NCBI RefSeq assembly: GCF_034933565.1
Contig: NZ_JAYFNG010000062.1
Location: forward strand, 1-7,679
Source of the DNA: Raineyella sp034933565
GTDB lineage: Bacteria; Actinomycetota; Actinomycetes; Propionibacteriales; Propionibacteriaceae
Length of the DNA: 7,679 bases
Direction of reading: 5' to 3'
In this document: piece by piece, positions 4,950 to 7,679 of the stretch
Layout: every line of letters begins with the position of its first letter
How positions within the stretch are numbered: position 1 is the first letter of the stretch
Translations under genes and position numbers: made by a program
The notes under the pieces: model-generated
What the model was told of the DNA's origin: nothing
Database searches by the model: none
What the model saw: only the letters and a program-made list of their open reading frames with translations

Positions 4950-6017
4950 ATGGACACTGTTCTTCCTGTTGTCTGGTTCCTGCTGATCGCCGTCCTGTGG
5001 ACCGGTTTCTTCGTCCTGGAGGGGTTCGACTTCGGCGTCGGCATGTTGCTGCCGTTCCTCGCCAAGGACGACCGTGAGCGCCGGGTGCTGATCAACACCA
5101 TCGGCCCGGTCTGGGACGGCAACGAGGTGTGGCTGCTGACCGCCGGCGGCGCGACCTTCGCCGCGTTCCCGGAGTGGTACGCCAGCCTGTTCTCCGGGCT
5201 CTACCTGCCGCTGTTCCTCATCCTGCTCGCGCTGATCCTGCGCGGGGTCTCCTTCGAGTACCGCCACCAGCGCAACGACGCGGCGTGGAAGCGCGGCTGG
5301 GACCGCTGCCTCATCGGCGCCTCGTACGTCGCCGCGCTGGTCTTCGGCGTGGCGTTCGCCAACTTCGTCCGCGGCCTGCCGATGGACGCCACCCACACCG
5401 TGCACCAGACGGCGGGCAGCTTCTTCGGCCTGTTCACGCCGTTCGCGCTGCTCGGCGGGGTGACCTTCGTGGCGCTGTTCCTCAGCCACGGTGCCGCGTT
5501 CATCGCCCTCAAGACCGACGGTGTGCTGCGGGAGCGGGCCCGGACGTACGCGTCCCGGACCGGCCTGGTCGCGCTGGTCGCGATGGCCGCCTTCGTGGTG
5601 TGGATGAACCTGTCGTACTCCGGCCTGGCGCGTGGTGCGGCCGGGGCGTCCCCGGCGCTGTCGTTGTGGCCGGCGGCGATCATCGCCGTGCTCGGTGTCG
5701 CCGTGCTGTGGCTGGCGAACTCCCGTGGCAGGGAGGGCTGGGCCTTCGTCGGTGGCGCCGTCTCGATCCTGGCGGTGCTGGCGAACGTCTTCGCGGCGAT
5801 GTTCCCGTACGTCATCCCGTCGACGCTCGACCCGGCCTACGGTCTGACCGTCTTCCAGGCGGCCTCCACCCCGTACACGCTGACGATCATGACGATCGCC
5901 GCGTGTGTGATGACCCCGATCGTGCTCGCCTACCAGGGCTGGACGTACTGGGTCTTCCGCAAGCGGCTGAAGGTCACCGACATCCCGGCCGACGAGCCCG
6001 TGGTCGCCGCGAGCTGA
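4950..6017 (+). CDS. cydB: Cytochrome bd quinol oxidase subunit II
   Basis: The 355-residue product is the second core subunit of cytochrome bd oxidase; it pairs with CydA in the membrane and provides structural and proton-path residues. Family marks are WFLLIAVLWTGFFVLEGFDFGVGML (9-33), GPVWDGNEVWLL (52-63, with Asp56 and Glu59; compare Asp58 in E. coli), FPEWYASLFSGLYLPLFLILLALILRGVSFEYR, the GRxSF-like central part and SxPYTLTIMT near the C-terminus, with about nine membrane segments. Length is normal for actinobacterial CydB. The last codon is followed by TGATG, so the stop overlaps the cydD ATG by one base, giving translational coupling between oxidase and assembly transporter genes. Confidence 0.98.
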   Translation: MDTVLPVVWFLLIAVLWTGFFVLEGFDFGVGMLLPFLAKDDRERRVLINTIGPVWDGNEVWLLTAGGATFAAFPEWYASLFSGLYLPLFLILLALILRGVSFEYRHQRNDAAWKRGWDRCLIGASYVAALVFGVAFANFVRGLPMDATHTVHQTAGSFFGLFTPFALLGGVTFVALFLSHGAAFIALKTDGVLRERARTYASRTGLVALVAMAAFVVWMNLSYSGLARGAAGASPALSLWPAAIIAVLGVAVLWLANSRGREGWAFVGGAVSILAVLANVFAAMFPYVIPSTLDPAYGLTVFQAASTPYTLTIMTIAACVMTPIVLAYQGWTYWVFRKRLKVTDIPADEPVVAAS

Positions 6018-7679
6018 TGCCGGGACCGGTTCACCGCGAACTGCTGTCGAGGGCCCGGGCGACGAGGTTCCATCTCGCCGCCGGGGCCCTCGTCGGCACG
6101 GCGACGGCGTTCCTCGTCGTCGCGCAGGCCTGGTTGCTGTCGCACCAGGTCGCGGCCGTCTTCGACACCGGCCGGGCCGACCGGCTGGGGCGTACGGTCG
6201 GGCTGCTCGCCCTGGTGCTGCTCGGCCGCGCTCTGCTGCGGGGGGTCAACCCCTGGCTCGGCCAGCGGGCCGCGGCCCTGGTGAAGGGCCAGCTGCGCCA
6301 CGAGGTGGTCGAGGCCCGGCTCGGGCGGCCGCTCGACCCGCGGACCGACACCGGTGGGCTGGTCGACCTGGTCACGCACGGTCTCGACGCGCTCGACGGC
6401 TACTACGCCAAGTACCTGCCCCAGCTGCTGCTGGCGGTCACCGTGCCGCTGGTGGTCGGGGTGGCGATCCTCACCACCGACCTGTGGTCCACGCTGATCG
6501 TGGTGCTGACGGTGCCGCTGATCCCGTTCTTCATGGCCCTGATCGGCTGGGCGACCGAACGCCGGATGGCCCGCCGCTGGGCGGTCCAGGCCCGGCTGGC
6601 GCACCACTTCGCCGACCTGGTCGCCGGATTGCCAACACTGCAGGTGTTCGGCCGGGCCCGTGCCCAGGCGATCGGCCTGCAGCGGATCGAGGCCCGCAAC
6701 CGCGAGGAGACGATGGGCACATTGCGGATCTCGTTCCTCTCCTCGATGACCCTGGAGCTGCTCTCGACCCTGTCGGTGGCGATCATCGCGGTGTCCATCG
6801 GCATCCGGACCGTCAACGGGGAGATGGACCTGACCACCGGCCTGTTCCTGCTCGTGCTCGCGCCCGAGGTCTACCTGCCGCTGCGCCAGGTGGGCGTGCA
6901 CTACCACGACTCCGCCGAGGGGGTCGCCGCCGCCGACCGGGCGTTCGCCGAGATCGACGCGCCCCGGGTCGGCGCGGGCGCTGCCCGGTCCGGCGCCGGC
7001 GTCGCTGCCGGCGACCTGGCCGGCGACCCCGCTGGCGACCTGGCCGGGGGTCCGACAGACGTCGTTGCCGGCGTCCCTGCCGGCGACCGAGCGGTCGGCG
7101 GCCCGGCGTACGCCCCCGACGCGCCGCTGGTCCGCGTCCGCGGGCTGCAGGTCACCTACCCCGGCGCCGACGCCCCCGCGCTGCAGGACCTCGACCTCGA
7201 GCTCGCTCCCGGTGAGTTCGTCGCGGTCGTCGGGCCCAGCGGCGGGGGGAAGTCGACCCTGCTCGCGGTGCTGATGGGCTTCGTCGGCCCGACGGCCGGT
7301 GAGGTGTGGCTCGGCGGCGTGCCGCTGGAGCGGGTGGATCTGGCTGCCTGGCGCCGCCGCGTGGCGTGGGTGGGCCAGACCCCGGGGTTACCGGAACGTA
7401 CGGTCGGGGCGAACGTCGCCCTCGGCGCCCCGGACGCGCCTCAGGCGGCGATCCGGGCGGCGCTGGACCGGGCCGGAGCCGGCGACCTGGCCCTCGACCA
7501 CGTGGTCGGCGACGAGTCGGAGGGGCTCTCCGACGGCGAGCGCCGCCGGGTCGGCCTGGCCCGGGCCCTGCTGCGGCTCAGCCACGGCGGCGGCCGGCTG
7601 CTGATCCTCGACGAACCGACCGCCGGCCTCGACCCCGACACCGAGCGTCGCGTGCTGACGACCCTGCGGGAGACGGGCG
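6017..7679 (+). CDS. cydD: ABC transporter subunit CydD for cytochrome bd assembly (3' partial)
   Basis: 554 codons are visible and the frame is open to the window end. The product is a fused membrane-ATPase ABC half-transporter. Membrane domain (about 1-314): helical segments with the family stretches LPTLQVFGRA, MTLELLSTLSVAIIAVSIGI and LPLRQVGVHYHDSAEGVAAADRAFAEI. ATPase domain from about 371: Walker A GPSGGGKST (406-414), Q-loop VAWVGQTPGLPERTV, signature LSDGERRRVGLARALL (504-519) and Walker B LLILDEPTAGLD (Asp532, Glu533). The H-loop and end are missing. CydDC is required for bd oxidase assembly; glutathione/cysteine export and haem transport have been proposed in E. coli, and the substrate in a mycothiol-type actinobacterium is not known. 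The ATG overlaps the cydB stop. A 55-residue Ala/Gly/Asp-rich repetitive linker (315-369) separates the domains. Whether cydC follows or is fused is not visible. Confidence 0.96.
   Translation, partial: MPGPVHRELLSRARATRFHLAAGALVGTATAFLVVAQAWLLSHQVAAVFDTGRADRLGRTVGLLALVLLGRALLRGVNPWLGQRAAALVKGQLRHEVVEARLGRPLDPRTDTGGLVDLVTHGLDALDGYYAKYLPQLLLAVTVPLVVGVAILTTDLWSTLIVVLTVPLIPFFMALIGWATERRMARRWAVQARLAHHFADLVAGLPTLQVFGRARAQAIGLQRIEARNREETMGTLRISFLSSMTLELLSTLSVAIIAVSIGIRTVNGEMDLTTGLFLLVLAPEVYLPLRQVGVHYHDSAEGVAAADRAFAEIDAPRVGAGAARSGAGVAAGDLAGDPAGDLAGGPTDVVAGVPAGDRAVGGPAYAPDAPLVRVRGLQVTYPGADAPALQDLDLELAPGEFVAVVGPSGGGKSTLLAVLMGFVGPTAGEVWLGGVPLERVDLAAWRRRVAWVGQTPGLPERTVGANVALGAPDAPQAAIRAALDRAGAGDLALDHVVGDESEGLSDGERRRVGLARALLRLSHGGGRLLILDEPTAGLDPDTERRVLTTLRETG
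7001..7090 (+). repeat. Degenerate repeats encoding the CydD interdomain linker
   Basis: The 14-base word GGCGACCTGGCCGG occurs at 7010-7023 and 7034-7047 (24-base period, AGDLAGDP then AGDLAGGP). GTCG(C/T)TGCCGGCG occurs at 7001-7013 and 7061-7073 (60-base period). Both periods are multiples of three, so the frame is kept. They encode the low-complexity linker AAGDLAGDPAGDLAGG and its degenerate continuation. This looks like expansion by slippage within a tolerant linker. Confidence 0.7.

Noticed and set aside
3512..5122. 536-codon open frame on the - strand across cydA and the start of cydB
   Set aside because: It is antisense to clearly conserved CydA and CydB; its product is a charged His/Gly/Arg-rich string with no domain, as expected for shadow frames in GC-rich DNA.
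5930..6907. 325-codon - strand frame within cydD
   Set aside because: It is antisense to the CydD membrane domain, whose + strand frame is continuous from 6017 with family motifs and both Walker motifs.

Overview
The window is chromosomal DNA from a high-GC Gram-positive bacterium, almost certainly an actinobacterium. GC is very high by eye, third codon positions are nearly all G or C, and the gene families (VIT-family membrane protein with a cytosolic helical insert, stand-alone RibD-like reductase, BlaI-type repressor, short cydA-cydB-cydD cluster) are typical of that phylum. The six-mer CGTACG is unusually frequent, but I cannot fix the family or genus. I see no phage, transposon, CRISPR or RNA gene.

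Left part (1-1930, all + strand): the 3' end of a LuxR-type regulator, a short tandem-repeat junction, a divergent VIT/CCC1-like membrane protein, a 127-base spacer rich in palindromes, and a RibD C-terminal-domain (pyrimidine) reductase. The luxR-vit junction is the most unusual structure here. Three 17-base repeats form a chain of six-codon mini-ORFs, each overlapping the next by GTGA, which joins the luxR stop to the vit start by four successive stop/start overlaps.

Middle part (1882-3278, - strand): a BlaI/MecI/CopY-family repressor followed 41 bases later by a bile acid:sodium symporter-like (SBF_like/YfeH type) carrier. The carrier gene overlaps the 3' end of the reductase gene tail to tail by 49 bases.

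Right part (3434-7679, + strand): cydA, cydB and the start of cydD, encoding the two core subunits of cytochrome bd quinol oxidase and one half of its ABC assembly transporter. CydA and CydB form the oxygen-reducing enzyme in the membrane, and CydD (normally with CydC, expected just beyond the window) is needed for its assembly. cydB has a Shine-Dalgarno and follows cydA closely; cydD overlaps the cydB stop by one base.

The divergent blaI-cydA spacer (155 bases) carries a -10-like hexamer a few bases before each start codon, suggesting leaderless transcripts, and two related CTACGT...TGT(T/C)GTA elements that are candidate BlaI operators. The best hypothesis for something new is therefore a BlaI-type repressor, without an adjacent BlaR1-type protease, controlling cytochrome bd oxidase together with an SBF-type carrier. 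The remainder looks like ordinary chromosomal housekeeping content.
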